From NCBI GenBank assembly GCA_025266875.1, contig JALLLT010000016.1, forward strand, positions 310,001-374,000: 64,000 bases of DNA, read 5' to 3'. Shown piece by piece: positions 47,330-59,939 of this stretch (position 1 is the stretch's first letter; every line of letters starts with the position of its first letter). This DNA comes from Fennellomyces sp. T-0311. Its lineage: Eukaryota; Mucoromycota; Mucoromycetes; Mucorales; Lichtheimiaceae. Below the pieces are notes generated by a model. The model searched no databases. It saw only the letters and a program-made list of their open reading frames with translations, and was not told the DNA's origin. The position numbers and the translations under genes were made by a program.

Positions 47330-50300
47330 GTTGTAATTGTACTGTAAAGTCATAAAAACTATTGTATGCCCAATTTCTATATCACGGACTGCGTGCATGA
47401 GCGTATAATCTGTTATGTCAAGATCAGGTTACTGTACTTTTCACTTGAGCAAAGTATTAATAGTACCGTGCAATATGCATTTCTAAAACGTGCATTTCTC
47501 CTTGGAAAGACATAATAAGGGTTATCCGTGCCGATGTATATTCCAAGAAATACCGCCTGCTCAAAAATGGATCGTTTAAGCTTGGGTAATACATTGTTGG
47601 TTCAAATTGAAATATGCAAGAGCAGCACCGACTGCTGTAGTGTTAAATGTGGGTACTAACAGTATGTTCCTTGCATGCAGAGATTCAGCTGCAACAAAAT
47701 AGTTCGCCGAATTCCTCCACGTCGCACTTTTCCGATTAAGCACGGTAAGTCGGCCCCTGCTTTATTTGTTGCATATAAGGAGTGCTTGACCGCAATTTGT
47801 GTATTGACTAAAAACAGTGTCCTAGCTTTTGGGATCGATCGTCTCTGTGCATATGAAGCATTTGCCGATAAAATGTAAAACGTTGTAGTAGAGCTAGTAC
47901 GCACGCAGCGCATACATAAGAGAGATATGTTGAAACGAAGTATGCTGAATAGAGATGTACCTAGCATCGCTTAATACCAAAGATGACATTCAGCAAAAGT
48001 CCAATTTCAGCGGAAACTCATCCTTTCTAGACTTCTTTCTTTAATAAGGCAGAGTATTATGATATATAGCAAGGATTCCTTTCCTATGACTCAACACATG
48101 CTGTAAACATTTTTTCTCCAAAATCAAGGTTGTCAAAGAAGAGAAATGGGATGGCTTGATTTTTTTTGCGGCGGTGGAGGCGCCCTTTCTTCTTTCGCTT
48201 TCTTACGTATCCAGTCCGTCTTGCCTGTCTACCACGGTCAAACAAAGAGCACAAGAGGAAGCAACAAAAAAAAGCGTAATGTATGTTTTTCGAATATTTG
48301 GCTTTAACCCATATGAATAAATGGACTATCTAAGTTCTTCAGCTATACGGTAGATCACGACAAATATCTGATGGTGGCAAGTCTCGTCAAGGATCCCCCT
48401 TCCTGTCCAGCCCCATACGGCAGACCGTCTGAAGCATATCCAGGACCGACCGCAATTATGATCCTATCCGCACAAGATATCACAGGCATATGCAGAACAA
48501 TGGCTTTTTCTAACAACGAGTACAAGAGGCCTTTAAAAATAATGTAAGATATTATTCCATAAAGCAAACGAATGGATGATTACCCACGTACTGTACATAA
48601 TTTAATAGCTGTCACATGTTCCCACGAAAGCCGCGCGCCAATGCATTATATGTAGTTGGTCAAATGAAGAAATCAATGCGAGACATCCATGATGGGCACT
48701 GATTTCATCTCTTCATAAATAAAACAACGGCAATTAAAATCACACATCAGTTACGATCAATACGTATAATTCAAAACCTATAAAATTTATTTTGAAGTTA
48801 TGATATCTACTCCTATTGCTATATGATCTCTTCCTCGCAGTACAAAAGCTTAGGATGATGCAAATGCTGTATATGTACCACGCCTGAAAAAACTCGATGG
48901 AAGTGAAAAAAGGCCGGATGGTGTTGTATAGAAAGTTAGTGAGTACTTCATAGTTCTTCTTGAGTACCTTCTCTCTGTATAAAAAGGAATCTCCTGGGTT
49001 TGGTAATTGTCACTGTGGATCGATTAGCCGGTCGATATTACGGAGTCAATGTGCACTATACCGAAGTAATCAATTCCAAGGCTTGCACTGAAGGAAAAAA
49101 AAGTGTGTACGTCTCTGCTACGAGATGCAGGAGCAAGTAAGCAACGAGAATAAAGTATAAATGTAATTTTGAAATCTGATATTTATCACAACATATGAAA
49201 GTCAGCTTGTCCATGGTCAAGGCGCGCGCGTCGGCAAGTATGAAGCTGAATCGAAAGAGCGAATATGAATACTCGTAGACGATGCGTGCACCAGGTCTGA
49301 TAGCCAATGCCATTACTGAAAGCGGCCGATTGTAATCCAGATCAATACGTACAGTCTTACTCAGGCATCTCTTGAACACACATACGCCGATCTACCAAAC
49401 GGTCATCCCAGATCAGTTGCTTGTCTTTGCTTGTCTTTGCTTGTCTTGCATCCAATTTGTAATTTAAATTTGTTAGTCCAGTATGTATCTTATACATGTT
49501 TTAGCGATATTTCTCAGCCATTCACATAGCATCAAAGGCGAATTCCTGGACGATGAGCTAGGCTTTTATGCGAAAATCATGAACACCTGGATAGGATACG
49601 CTTTCCTTAGAGTACAAACTTGCAGCACGTCAGAGCTACAATACGATGACCCTTCAGGGTTGCTTGCTCGGCTATAGGGCCAAGAAGTAGAGTCGCCGGA
49701 TAGTGTATAAGAAATCACAGGTAATGTTAATCACTAATTATTCTGCATAAAGATGATCGCAAAGATAATAACTGCCAATGGACTTTAGGGTCTCATAACT
49801 GAAAGCAGATACATGTGTCCGATTACTCACGTGGTGGTGATCAATAACAAGAGACCTTGTGAAAATAAACTAGGCAATTACCTTTTGACCGCAAGATGTA
49901 CTTTGGGACTGCCTGAGATTCAAAGGGCTCATTCGAGACATTTACATTACATCGAGAGCTTTCAAGTTCTGCTAATATCCACAAAACCAAATGAGCAATT
50001 GAATGAATTAGGGAAGATAAATTATCTAGTTTAATTACATAGCTACGATCACGTCATGATAATTAGGGAGTGCTGATATCACTAGACTGTTCGTATCCTC
50101 ATACATTACATACTCATTGTTGATAAACAAATGCATCAAGGCATAAGAAAAAGAATTATAAGTGTTCACTGTAGCCAATACATACGTAGGTACTCATTAG
50201 CTAACTATACTCTCTTATTGACAACACAATCAGTCCAGTAAAACGCTTAACATTTTGCAATGCTGCATCAGTATAACATGCGGAAACGAGTAATTTCGAA

Positions 50301-51116
50301 TGTTTGAACAACTATATAGTGAAGCGATCAATCTATGGATAGTAAGCTTTTTTTGGCTGAGTGCTGAAGCCTTTTTATGAAAAGGAAACTGTCGTAATCG
50401 TATTCACATCATACCCACGGCAAATGGGAGGAAGTTTGGTCAGCGCTGCTACGAGTTCTTCACGGTATCGACGACCTGACCCACCCGAACGACGAAGGCA
50501 ATCGAGACCTATTCAATTCCCCAGGAGGGATTCACACATGATACATGTGGCCATGCAGATTTCCTAGTTTGTATGACAGGTTCATTCCAGGTATCTACTA
50601 TTCCTTACCACACAGATCTGCTTTTTTCCGCCATTATGGTTTTTTTTTCAAGTGTTAACCCTCCAATCTTTTATAATATTTAAACAGCACGTACGTACCG
50701 CAAGAGAGAGACCTTTTACCTATAGGAGCATGGCTAGTAACTCTCAGAAATAAATAATAACTTTTGAATTGTTCACATAATCGCACAAAAATGGGACCGA
50801 CAGAAAAAGCAAAAAGAGGAAACAGCTGCGTAAGGATCAAAGAATGAATGGCAAACAGAAAGAACATTTGCAAGCGTCGGAGAGCGTGGTCAAAGGAAGT
50901 TAAACCAACATGAGCTACGTCCACTTTTCAATGGAGGTGTGTCTGCTGAGACTAACCAAAAACAATCACCAGAAACGAGAAAGCAATATGAATCATCGAG
51001 ATGAAAATAAAAATAACATTAGAGAGAAGAAAGAGCATCGTACTACATAATGATTGAAACAAAAGTATATAAATATATAATATAAATAACTAAGAAAGTG
51101 ATAAGCAAAAGGAAAG
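47330..51116. other. Long gene-poor region
   Basis: About 3.8 kb without a firm gene. Fragments that read like protein are 47675-47878 plus (RRIPPRRTFPIKHG), 48371-48547 plus (59 codons, MVASLVKDPPSCPAPYGRPS) and about 50400-50535 plus (GKWEEVWSALLRVLHGIDD, opposed by an alternative frame). None has a known domain and they may be relics. A 10-base tandem repeat lies at 49419-49448. Confidence 0.4.
49419..49448. repeat. Short tandem repeat (GCTTGTCTTT)n
   Basis: Three adjacent copies of GCTTGTCTTT, the last with one base changed, in non-coding sequence. Confidence 0.8.
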
Positions 51117-53159
51117 CTATTCGTTCACCCAAGACCCGCCTCGTTTCAACCATTTGCCGAGCAGAACCGCCATGTCTCGCACGACGAACCCGCCCACGAC
51201 GACATCAACGACGTCGCATATCCTTGTGAGGCGCTGTAGCACCACATCGCACACCGGACTCATGCGCCCCGTATCTTTTTTCATTGCCACATAGTGGTCC
51301 CACCAGTCGGCTATCAACAGTGCCAATTAATATCCAATTTCATGCAGAGATAAGCAATAACGTACTAAGTATGTGGATCTTGACAAGCATCCTTTGTAAT
51401 ACTTCGACATAGTTACGGTACTGGTCCTCGCTGCGACAGCATCTGTGAGTAAATGGTCCACAGGAAGAAACAAAGCAGCGACTTACGTTTTGGTTAGACT
51501 AAAAGCATTCATCCGCTCGACGGATTTGCTCAGCTTGGTGCCCCACGACATGAACGCCTGGCTCTTTTTCATGGAAGATGAATCGTATTGCTGGGACATT
51601 GTATTTGGACTAGAGGCAGCGGTCGAGTCTGCGCTCATGCTGTCCCGCTTTAACTTTTTTGCCAAATTGGCCTGCAAACTTTCGACGGCGTCCTCCAAAA
51701 TTTCCAGCACTTTGAGGCTGCCTGTCAGATCATCGAGCTTTTTCCATTTTTCTAGCTTGGCGAGGTCGGCCATCAGACTCTCGCAGGCCGCAACCTTGAC
51801 TTCGACATGCGGAAGACGGATGTTGGGCTGGCTCCACATGTTCTTGGGTATATACAAGCGCGGTGTGATGTATGCGCCCTGATCCATCGACTTTTCAATC
51901 GACAATACCAGACGCAGCGGTGGCTGTTGGCTGTTTTCCATGGGCATCACCGAGTCGGTGCTGTACGCCATCCCGATCTTGCCATGGCCAAAGTAATCCA
52001 TCGACGACTCGTGGTCGTCCGTGTTTTGTGATCGCATAAAGAGCCCCAGCAAGGGCGTGGCCGTGCTGCTGTGGCCGCGACGCATAGTCGCTGCCGATCC
52101 ATCCATGCTGACACGTGACAGACGATTCGATGACTTCTTTCGGACAGAGGCAAAGGTAGAGTTGGTGATGCTGCTCTGGCGGACAGTGACAGTAGCGGAT
52201 CGCATGGAGTTGTTGGATGGTTGGTGACGCAGACTGCTTGTGCGTTCGGATGCGGCTTCGATCTTTGTGGGCTTAAGTGGAGGCAAGGTCATGGCGGGCT
52301 CTGGTTGTCGTTGTTGTTGTTGCTGCTGCTGCTGCTGCTGCTGTTGTTGTTGTTGTTGTTGTTGGGGAGGCGCTGGTGGTGGTGGCGGCGTGATGACTGT
52401 GGCTTGCTGTGGTTCTGCGTACGAATCGACGGACGATACACTCGAGTCTTCGGCTACGCTGCTGGTACTCCTTCGATTGGCGGAGTGCGTGGGGGTGCTT
52501 TTGGATGAGACGGGTGAGGGTGGATCTGCTTTGGCGGTTTGGGAGCTGTTCCGTTTGGCCTTTTGGCTGTTGAGTGAGGACGAGGAGGCCATGTGGCGAA
52601 TGATCGACGCATATTGTTGCGGATTGTTTTGGCGCGTCGAGAACTTTCGTTTGGCGGGTTTGGCGAGCCACGACTTTGCGTCGTCGTCGTCATCATCATC
52701 GTCGTCGTCGTCTTCCTCGTCGTATTCGTCGAGGACATCGGTGGCCTTCTCGTCGTCAAAGGTCTCGTACAGATCGTCGACGTCTGATTTGGGCGATATG
52801 GCGCTCAACAGTCGGATTCGTTCGGAATACGAGTCGTGCTAGATTATATGGAAGTACTAATTGTGTTACTTTAGGAGTATATAAAAGGGAGTTTCCAAAA
52901 AAAAACATACAATTTCTTGCAGTCGGCGCCGGTCACTGCTCTTCTCGACTGTGGTCAGTACGCGATTGAGCAGCGATATGGCCTCGGAGTAGGCATCGAT
53001 GGCACCGACCACGTCGTTCGAGGAATCGCACATTACGGCGGAATTGGCCTTTTGGAGAGCGGTGCGTAAAATGACTTTGGACATTTGCTTCGATGGATGC
53101 TGCTGTGGGGTCGGTGTGGGTGGAGATGGAGGTTGCAGCGTGGACATGCCCTGGGTCAT
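51117..53159 (-). CDS. MIT-domain protein with long disordered middle
   Basis: Likely endosomal or ESCRT-linked adaptor; no enzyme domain is visible. From the ATG at 53159 (MTQGMSTLQPPSPPTPTPQQ) the first exon encodes an MIT domain: ILRTALQKANSAVMC, VVGAIDAYSEAISLLNRVL and RRLQEI, continued by HDSYSERIRLL after an intron. Then follow an acidic run (EEDDDDDDDDDDDAK), Ser/Thr-rich sequence, a proline then glutamine run (18 Q near residue 250) and a C-terminal ~200-residue region (LEKWKKLDDLTGSLKVLEIL, QYRNYVEVLQRMLVKIHIL, DWWDHYVAMKKDTG) that looks folded and is known to me only from fungal MIT proteins of unassigned role. About 620 residues, four exons. It is divergent from PCK1 (523 bases). 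Confidence 0.78.
52306..52362. repeat. Polyglutamine-coding triplet repeat
   Basis: Mixed TTG/CTG triplets on the + strand (CAA/CAG on the coding strand) encode an 18-residue Gln run in the MIT-domain protein, directly after a proline-rich stretch. Confidence 0.9.
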
Positions 53160-53682
53160 CAATGGGTTGTTGGGTGGAAGATGGGGAGCAAGACCCTCTT
53201 ATTGTTGTAGCAAGAGAAACCGCCCTGAATATAAAAAATCAAATGGTAGCACTTTTTGGCGACTTTCAAATTCTTGTCATACAAAAGATATATGCGGTAT
53301 GGCACGAGGAGAAAGAGACAGAGAGAGAGAGAGAGAGAGAAAGTCCACACAAAAGGAGAACCTGTTTCTGCTGGCTCGTCATCCAGATTTCTCCCTCTTT
53401 TTTTTTTCTTGGAGAGTATTGTTATATCGTGACAAGCTGTCATTCTCACTCCTTTTCCTCAGACACCGCCCGGCCCTCGCTCACAGCTTGCCTAGCTGCT
53501 GCCTGCCTCCAACCCCCTGCATGGCTGTCCGGAGGTGGCCATGTAAACACACCCAACGAACAAGGTTACGTATATACAATCATGCACCGAGGCGCCTGGG
53601 AAACCATATAAAGCCCTCCGACCGTCGTTTCTCTTTTGTCTTTTTCTTTCTTTCTCACATTCATAAACCACCACTCAGCAAC
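53160..53682. other. Bidirectional promoter region, MIT gene and PCK1
   Basis: 523 bases between divergent start codons. It contains a GA microsatellite (about 53317-53341) and a long pyrimidine-rich run before PCK1 (TCTTTTTCTTTCTTTCTCAC). A sequence ACCATATAAAG at 53603-53613 could be the PCK1 TATA box, ~75 bases before the ATG. Confidence 0.45.
53317..53341. repeat. GA microsatellite
   Basis: About twelve GA dinucleotides in the promoter region between the MIT-domain gene and PCK1. Confidence 0.85.
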
Positions 53683-55613
53683 ATGGCAGCCTACCGTCCT
53701 GGATCTCCGTACCGTCCTGGCTCACCCGGCGGTCGTCGCCCGCAGTCCTCATCCTCCACCCACACCCGCGTCGAGGAGGAGCTGCACGAGATGGCCGGCA
53801 TCGACTACGACAAGGTACTTTAGTGTTGTCTATATATATATATCGAGTTTAGTTGCATGGAACCTCATCATGTGCGATCATAAGGTGACGATCAAGCACA
53901 ACCCGTCCGTCCCCATTTTGTACGAAGAAGCGCTGACGCACGAGGTGGGGACCGTAATCTCGTCTGCTGGCGCCATGTGCAGCTACAGCGGGGCCAAGCG
54001 TGGACGGTCGCCCAAGGACAAGCGTATTGTGGAAGAATCGGGGACAGCCAACGATATCTGGGTAAACAACAGCAATATAAACAGTATAAACAGTCCAAAG
54101 CGTTAATTAATGCATAATAGTGGGGTCCCGTGAACACCAAAATGAGCGAGCGAGTCTTTCTGATCAACCGCGAGCGCGCCATCGACTACCTCAACACACA
54201 CCCGCGTCTCTACGTCTTTGATGGCTTTGCGGGCTGGGATCCCAAGTACCGCAAGAAGATCCGGGTGATTGCGTCCAGAGCATACCATATCCTGTTCATG
54301 CATAACATGCTGATCCGCCCGACGGAGGAGGAATTGGAGAACTTTGGCACTCCTGACTTTACCATTTTCAACGCCGGTGAATTCCCAGGTAAGTCGGTGC
54401 AAAAGCCACGCGCTTGCGACTCGCTGACGGTGTGATACTGCATAGCCAATCGATACACCACCGGCATGACCTCCACCACCTCCGTCTCTGTCAACTTCAA
54501 GCGGCACGAGATGGTCATCCTCGGTACCGAGTACGCGGGTGAAATGAAGAAGGGCGTGAGTATGAGCAAGGGGGGTTTGGCTGGTCCGTTTGCTGATAAC
54601 AGTAATCCTTTTTCGCACAGATCTTTTCTGTGATGCACTATCTCATGCCCAAGGCGGGTGTCCTTTCGCTTCACTCCTCTTGCAACGAGGGCAAGGACGG
54701 TGATGTATCGCTCTTTTTTGGTCTGTCCGGCACCGGCAAGACCACGCTCTCTGCCGATCCCAACCGCCTGCTCATTGGCGACGACGAGCACTGCTGGAGT
54801 GACACCGGCGTCTTCAACATTGAGGGCGGGTGCTACGCCAAGTGCATCGACTTGTCTGCCGAGAAGGAGCCGGAGATTTACAATGCTATCCGCTTTGGAT
54901 CTGTGCTGGAGAACGTTGTGCTCAACGAGGACACGCGTGTGGTTGACTACTCGGACGACTTTTTGACTGAAAACACGCGCTGTGCGTACCCGATCAACTT
55001 TATTCCCAATGCGAAAATCCCCTGCATCGGCGGCCATCCAAAGAACTTGATTCTGTTGACTTGCGACGCCTTTGGCGTTGTGCCACCCGTTGCCAAGCTC
55101 ACCGCCGATCAGGTCATGTACCACTTTATTTCCGGCTACACCACCAAGGTCGCTGGTACCGAAGACGGCATCGTGGAGCCTACGCCCACCTTTTCCGCCT
55201 GCTTTGGTGCGCCCTTCCTCATCCTGCATCCGCAAAAGTATGCCTCCATGCTGGCCGAGAAGATCAAGCACCACAAGACCGATGCCTGGCTGATCAACAC
55301 CGGATGGATTGGTGGCAAGGCTGGTGATGTCAAGCGCTGCCCGCTCAAGTACACCCGCACCATCCTCGATGCCATCCACAGCGGCGACCTGGCCAAGGCC
55401 GAGTACGAGAACTTTGAGGTGTTCAACATTGCCATTCCAAAGAACATCGAGGGTGTTCCGTCAGAACTGCTGCATCCTCGCAAGGCTTGGCAGGGCGACG
55501 CCGCCGACTTTGACAAGTCGTTGAAGAAGGTCGCATCCATGTTCGCTGAGAACTTTGAGATTTACAAGGACCAGGCCACGCCTGAGACATGCCAGGCTGG
55601 CCCGCAAGTGTAA
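53683..55613 (+). CDS. PCK1: Phosphoenolpyruvate carboxykinase (ATP)
   Basis: First committed enzyme of gluconeogenesis: oxaloacetate + ATP to PEP + CO2 + ADP, in the cytosol. The N-terminus is unusual ([20 protein letters not shown], a repeated YRPGSP). Exon 2 begins [17 protein letters not shown] and contains [14 protein letters not shown]. Then [36 protein letters not shown] and, in the large last exon, the kinase-1a P-loop [17 protein letters not shown], the metal-binding [21 protein letters not shown] and [13 protein letters not shown]. These mark the ATP-dependent class. The end is [20 protein letters not shown]. About 555 residues; introns near 53816, 54062, 54390 and 54556. Codons are strongly C-ending, indicating high expression. 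It converges with FPGS, 30 bases between stops. Confidence 0.96.
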
Positions 55614-55643
55614 ATGTAGTCTTTTCTTTTTCCCCCTCTTCGT

Positions 55644-57383
55644 TTATTGTGGGGGCACTCCCAGCGCAGTCAATGTATTGCCAACCATGATTAAACTACC
55701 CGTAGTCAAAACCTGTACTTTTTTCGCGTGTTGTGCGTAATCAGCCACCCAGTCCACCGCGTCCTCGATGGTGGGGACGACGTGCACGTTGTCGGTTTTG
55801 AATGAGGGTATCCGCTCCTTCCATGCCTCGGCCAATGTGGTTTGCATGGCAACAGCATCCGTTGCAGACACCGTTAGATTCTTACTATCTATAGGAAAGC
55901 AAACATGGAGTGTGAGCCTCTAAACCTTAACCCCTTCATCTTCGCTCTGTTTACCTGCGGTGTAGCCTTTGCGGAACGTAATGTTCGTAGTGAAGATCAC
56001 ATGCTCAAACTTGACTTCCGGCTGTATGCTGGCAATCACATCCAATAACCGCGGCCCATCGCGTCCATTCGTGCAGTTGAACATCAATATCCGCGACGCC
56101 TCCTCCTGTTTGACCGTCTCCTCGAACCAATCTGCACATACGCGCAGACTTTCCGCCGTGTGGGCGCCGTCCAAAAACCACGCCACATTGTTGATCTTGT
56201 CGCCTAGACGCGTGTCACCCATGTCCAATTGCTGGCCTCGGCCTGGCCACACAACCTTTGCCAAACCATCCTTAAACTCCTCGGGAACAGCCTCCGTCAA
56301 TGTAACGCCACGACACCGTTCCAACCACGTCCGACACAGTTCAATGGCTGTCAGGGCGTTGTACAGCTGATGAACACCCGCCAATCCAACCTTGACACCC
56401 TTGAGTCGCTCAACGTCCTTGGCATGCAGAATCGTAAGCGGCGCATCCTTTTCTTTCGCCCGCTCCTCAATGACTGCCATAGCTTCGGGGACTTGCTCAA
56501 ACGCGACAGCCGGAACGTGTGGCTTGATGATGCCCGCCTTGTGCCACGCGATCTTGTCGATCGTATCGCCCAACACAGTGACATGATCCAATCCCAACGC
56601 GGTAATGCCACAGACGATGGGTTTCTCAATGATGTTGGTGGAATCGTATTCGCCGCCAACCCCCACTTCGAGAATGGCTACGTCGACATTCTCTTGCATA
56701 AACGCATGCATGGCAACCAAGTTCAAATACCGGAAGTAGGCAGGCTTATCGGGATGCTCGCGCGTCATCCGGAGCAGCTCGCGTGCATCTTCCGTCGTCT
56801 GCTGTGCCAGTGTTTCGGCCTTGGTAGCTTCCAATCGCTCCCACACATCCTGCGTATACTTGGCAAAGAGCTCTTCGCTAATCGGCTCTCCGTTGATTCG
56901 GATACGCTCGCGCATAGCAATCAAGTGGGGCGAAGTGAACAATCCGGTGCGAATGTTGGCGGGGTATTGTTTCAAGATGGACTGCGTCAGTGCTGAAGTG
57001 GATCCTTTGCCTTTGGTGCCGGTAACGTGGATGATATTCAACTTGTCAAAGTCCTGTGGCTTTCTCACACTCCCAGTTCAGTTTTGGCTGTTGTTCCTTC
57101 CCTCACTGACGAAATCTACCTCGTAGCCAATACGTTTGAAATACGCCCGCATTTCGGGTAAACTGCGATCATTCATACGTGGGCCCATCTTGCGCAGCTG
57201 TTCAAGTGTAGCAGCATTCGTTTGTAACGAAATGATCTTGCTCACTGCTTCCTGCCATTTTCTGTATTCTCAGAACGAAGAAGAAAGTGGTCGCTGAAAA
57301 TAAAAACGAACCTCATAAGTGAATGTCATTGTGGTATAAGATCGCGAAAAGCGTCGTGTAGCAACAAGCCGCAGTGCAAGCAT
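55644..57383 (-). CDS. MET7: Folylpolyglutamate synthase
   Basis: Adds glutamates to folates, keeping them in the cell and supporting methionine and purine synthesis. Blocks: VSKIISLQTNAATLEQLRKM, FKRIGYE, DKLNIIHVTGTKGKGSTSAL (P-loop), RTGLFTSPHLIAMRERIRIN, FRYLNLVAMHAF, VAILEVGVGGEYDSTNII, GLDHVTVLGDTIDKIAWHKA, WPGRGQQLDM and NVAWFLDGAHTAESL. All are diagnostic of FPGS. The last exon gives VQVLTTGSLIMVGNTLTALG. About 490 residues in four or five exons. Two in-frame starts exist: ATG at 57383 gives a basic leader (MLALRLVATRRFSRSYTT) like a mitochondrial presequence, and ATG at 57329 gives MTFTYE. The exon 1-2 junction is unsure; the donor that keeps frame is weak. It converges with PCK1. 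Confidence 0.9.
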
Positions 57384-59939
57384 GATACAAAATTTACCCA
57401 GATCATCTCCTTTTGCTAGTTCATGTCAGGTTAATTATTTAACCCTATTCGCACAGAGTCCTGAGTGAGTGCAGCTTTAATTAACCGCAGCGGATCAAGC
57501 ATCCTGCCTCGCCATTCCATACAACGCGAGCCATTGGGAATGCTATACTTACTAATGTATTACTCAACCGAATCTCGACCGTTTTGCTTATTCATGCTTC
57601 AACGCTTGAAGGCGTGCTTGCTCATCGATCGCCAAGTCCGTAACTCGATCGAGCAGCTATATCAGGTGACGGGCATCAGGTTCCTGCCCAAGTAATCTCG
57701 ATACGCATTTGCTTCTATTTAGGGATGCAGCAATACCATACGCAGTATCAATGATATCACTGCTCTAAGTATTTCTTATACGTCAGTTCGCTTATGGCCG
57801 CGATTGACAGTAAAAGTATTTCATTATCACGCTTAAGCTGTTTAATAGTACGTACTACTTTGACTTTGTATGTGGAACATCAAATAAAGAGTACGATTTC
57901 TTATGGAATCTCTTTTGGAAAACTTGCAAAATGAGTAACATTTTTTTTTACTTTGCGCAGGCGATGCTGTATGGCTCGGAACGTAATACGGATATTCTTA
58001 CAAGAAACGAAGCTGTTATGTACATTATGTACGGGCGTAGTACAGTGTGAATTCGCTAAATAATCGGATGTGTACGTATCGTATTTGCGATACATCTTTA
58101 TTGGCTAAGATGCTCGTAAAAAGCAATAGTGAGCGTAATATGTACCGAAAATATAATCGCTTTCGTGAGAGGAATACGATATTGTTTGTGTATGTTCAAT
58201 TATACGTCGTTACGATTGAAACAGCTAATCTCGAATCAACGTACATAAATGTAAGTGTGTATTCAACGATTTAATTATTGACTTAACAAAAATCGGTTAG
58301 CGAGTGAGTGATCCGCTGCTTGTACACGTAAACTGAGGCATTAAGGTTGGTAAAGTCACATTCTTACGTTTTGATTCAAAGCTAATCATGCTACGGGACA
58401 ACTGACTCATCTCACGACGGACATGCCAGAGATACCTAGCCAATGCTTCCATATTTCTCGATGACCGTATACAAGCCGTATATGCAGTATGCGCAATAAC
58501 TGATTTCCTTTGCAGATGCATGTAAGTAATCAGAATTGCATGAAAATTTAGATAATGGCATAACGTTATATTAGCTCAGACGAACGCTTACTGCGGACAT
58601 CCCAATAGAAATCTGCAGATACTTGAACACTGATGAACAATTATGATTATTGATAAACCTCAAAAAACGATATCGCGTACACAGATAACACTGCTTCATT
58701 TATTAACAGTTACCTTGCTATGTTGTAACTATAATTGATTTCTCAACAGTAAGACTACATTCGAGAGCTCACGGTAATTGATATATATCCTCTGATAGCA
58801 CTAGTTGTTGAGGGAGGACGTTCGGCGTTTCGGATGCACATTGTTAAAATGTTAAAATGACGATATGTATCGACACTTGCTAAAACTTGACATCATCTTA
58901 CATTTATAGAAGCAGCAGGTATCTGACCCAGCTATCCTTCTGTTTTGTAACTGCATGGAGAGCTTCAATAAAGATATATTTACTTTTCATAAACGCCAAT
59001 TATATTACTGTTACTTTAAAGATGAAAGCGGAGCACTTTAGAAATATTTAATATTTTCTTATGATAACGAAAGTATCTGATGTACCTCCTGAAATAAAGT
59101 TCACCCAAGAGATCTACTCTTGCATAACATATATCTAGTATACGCAGAAATGGTAACTGCACCCGACTCCTCAATAATGTATGCACAGTTAGTCTCCACT
59201 CTTTGCAATGACTTCTGGGGACACCAGTAAACCCATGAATAACCTTCATAGCTTGACATCTACAACACTTTTTTCACAGCGTTTGCATCTTATACAGTGC
59301 ATAAAATGCTTACAATTTGCAACATGACATCAATCTGTATATACGTACTGCATGTAATCGGGGGGACATCTGGGTATGTAAGACAGTATTCTAAGGATGC
59401 GTAGGTGAAATGACATCGGAATATTTACATTAATATCCTCGTCGTTGAGACGAGCTCATCAGGAAACACAGTTAATAAGCAGGAAACAATAAAATAAAAC
59501 GGCTATCCTCCAAACTGCGAGAAGCGCGGGCGACCCAGATCTTCGATAGAACCTTCTTGTACAGAATTCTGCAATGTGGAACTTTGCAAAAAGCCGGGAC
59601 TGACTGTATCCTACCAATGCATATAACGATTGATTCGAGCATATTACGCTATATGAACTGTTGCTGTTAGATCACATTACAAAGTGGATATGCGACCTAA
59701 TACTGTCATAAGGTGAATGACGATTTAACTTGATGGTTTATAATGAAACGCTAGTGATACGAGCATCTTATCCAAATTATATAAAAGCCGAGCTCAGATT
59801 ACTGAATGAAAATAATTTCGTATAACAAGCTCTCTTCACTACGTTCGACAGATGTAATACAATTATACAAGTATCATTCGTTATAAGTATACTTACCGTC
59901 AAATTATACATGTATGATTTTAGATCTTGCTAGCGGATA
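57384..59939. other. Gene-poor region between FPGS and P450
   Basis: 2.55 kb of AT-rich sequence. One stretch near 57590-57695 on the plus strand (LKACLLIDRQVRNSIEQLYQ) reads like protein and sits at the end of a 76-codon frame from 57465, but I do not recognise it. Nothing else stands out. Confidence 0.4.

Noticed and set aside
49056..49379. 107-codon minus-strand frame in the 47-51 kb desert
   Set aside because: Composition is irregular, no motif, no promoter or splice pattern; likely chance.
52240..52842. 200-codon + strand frame with long Cys and Ser runs
   Set aside because: It is the antisense reading of the polyGln and polyAsp triplet repeats in the MIT-domain gene.
54210..55379. 389-codon minus-strand open frame across PCK1
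   Set aside because: Antisense shadow caused by the strong C-ending codon bias of PCK1; no known family.
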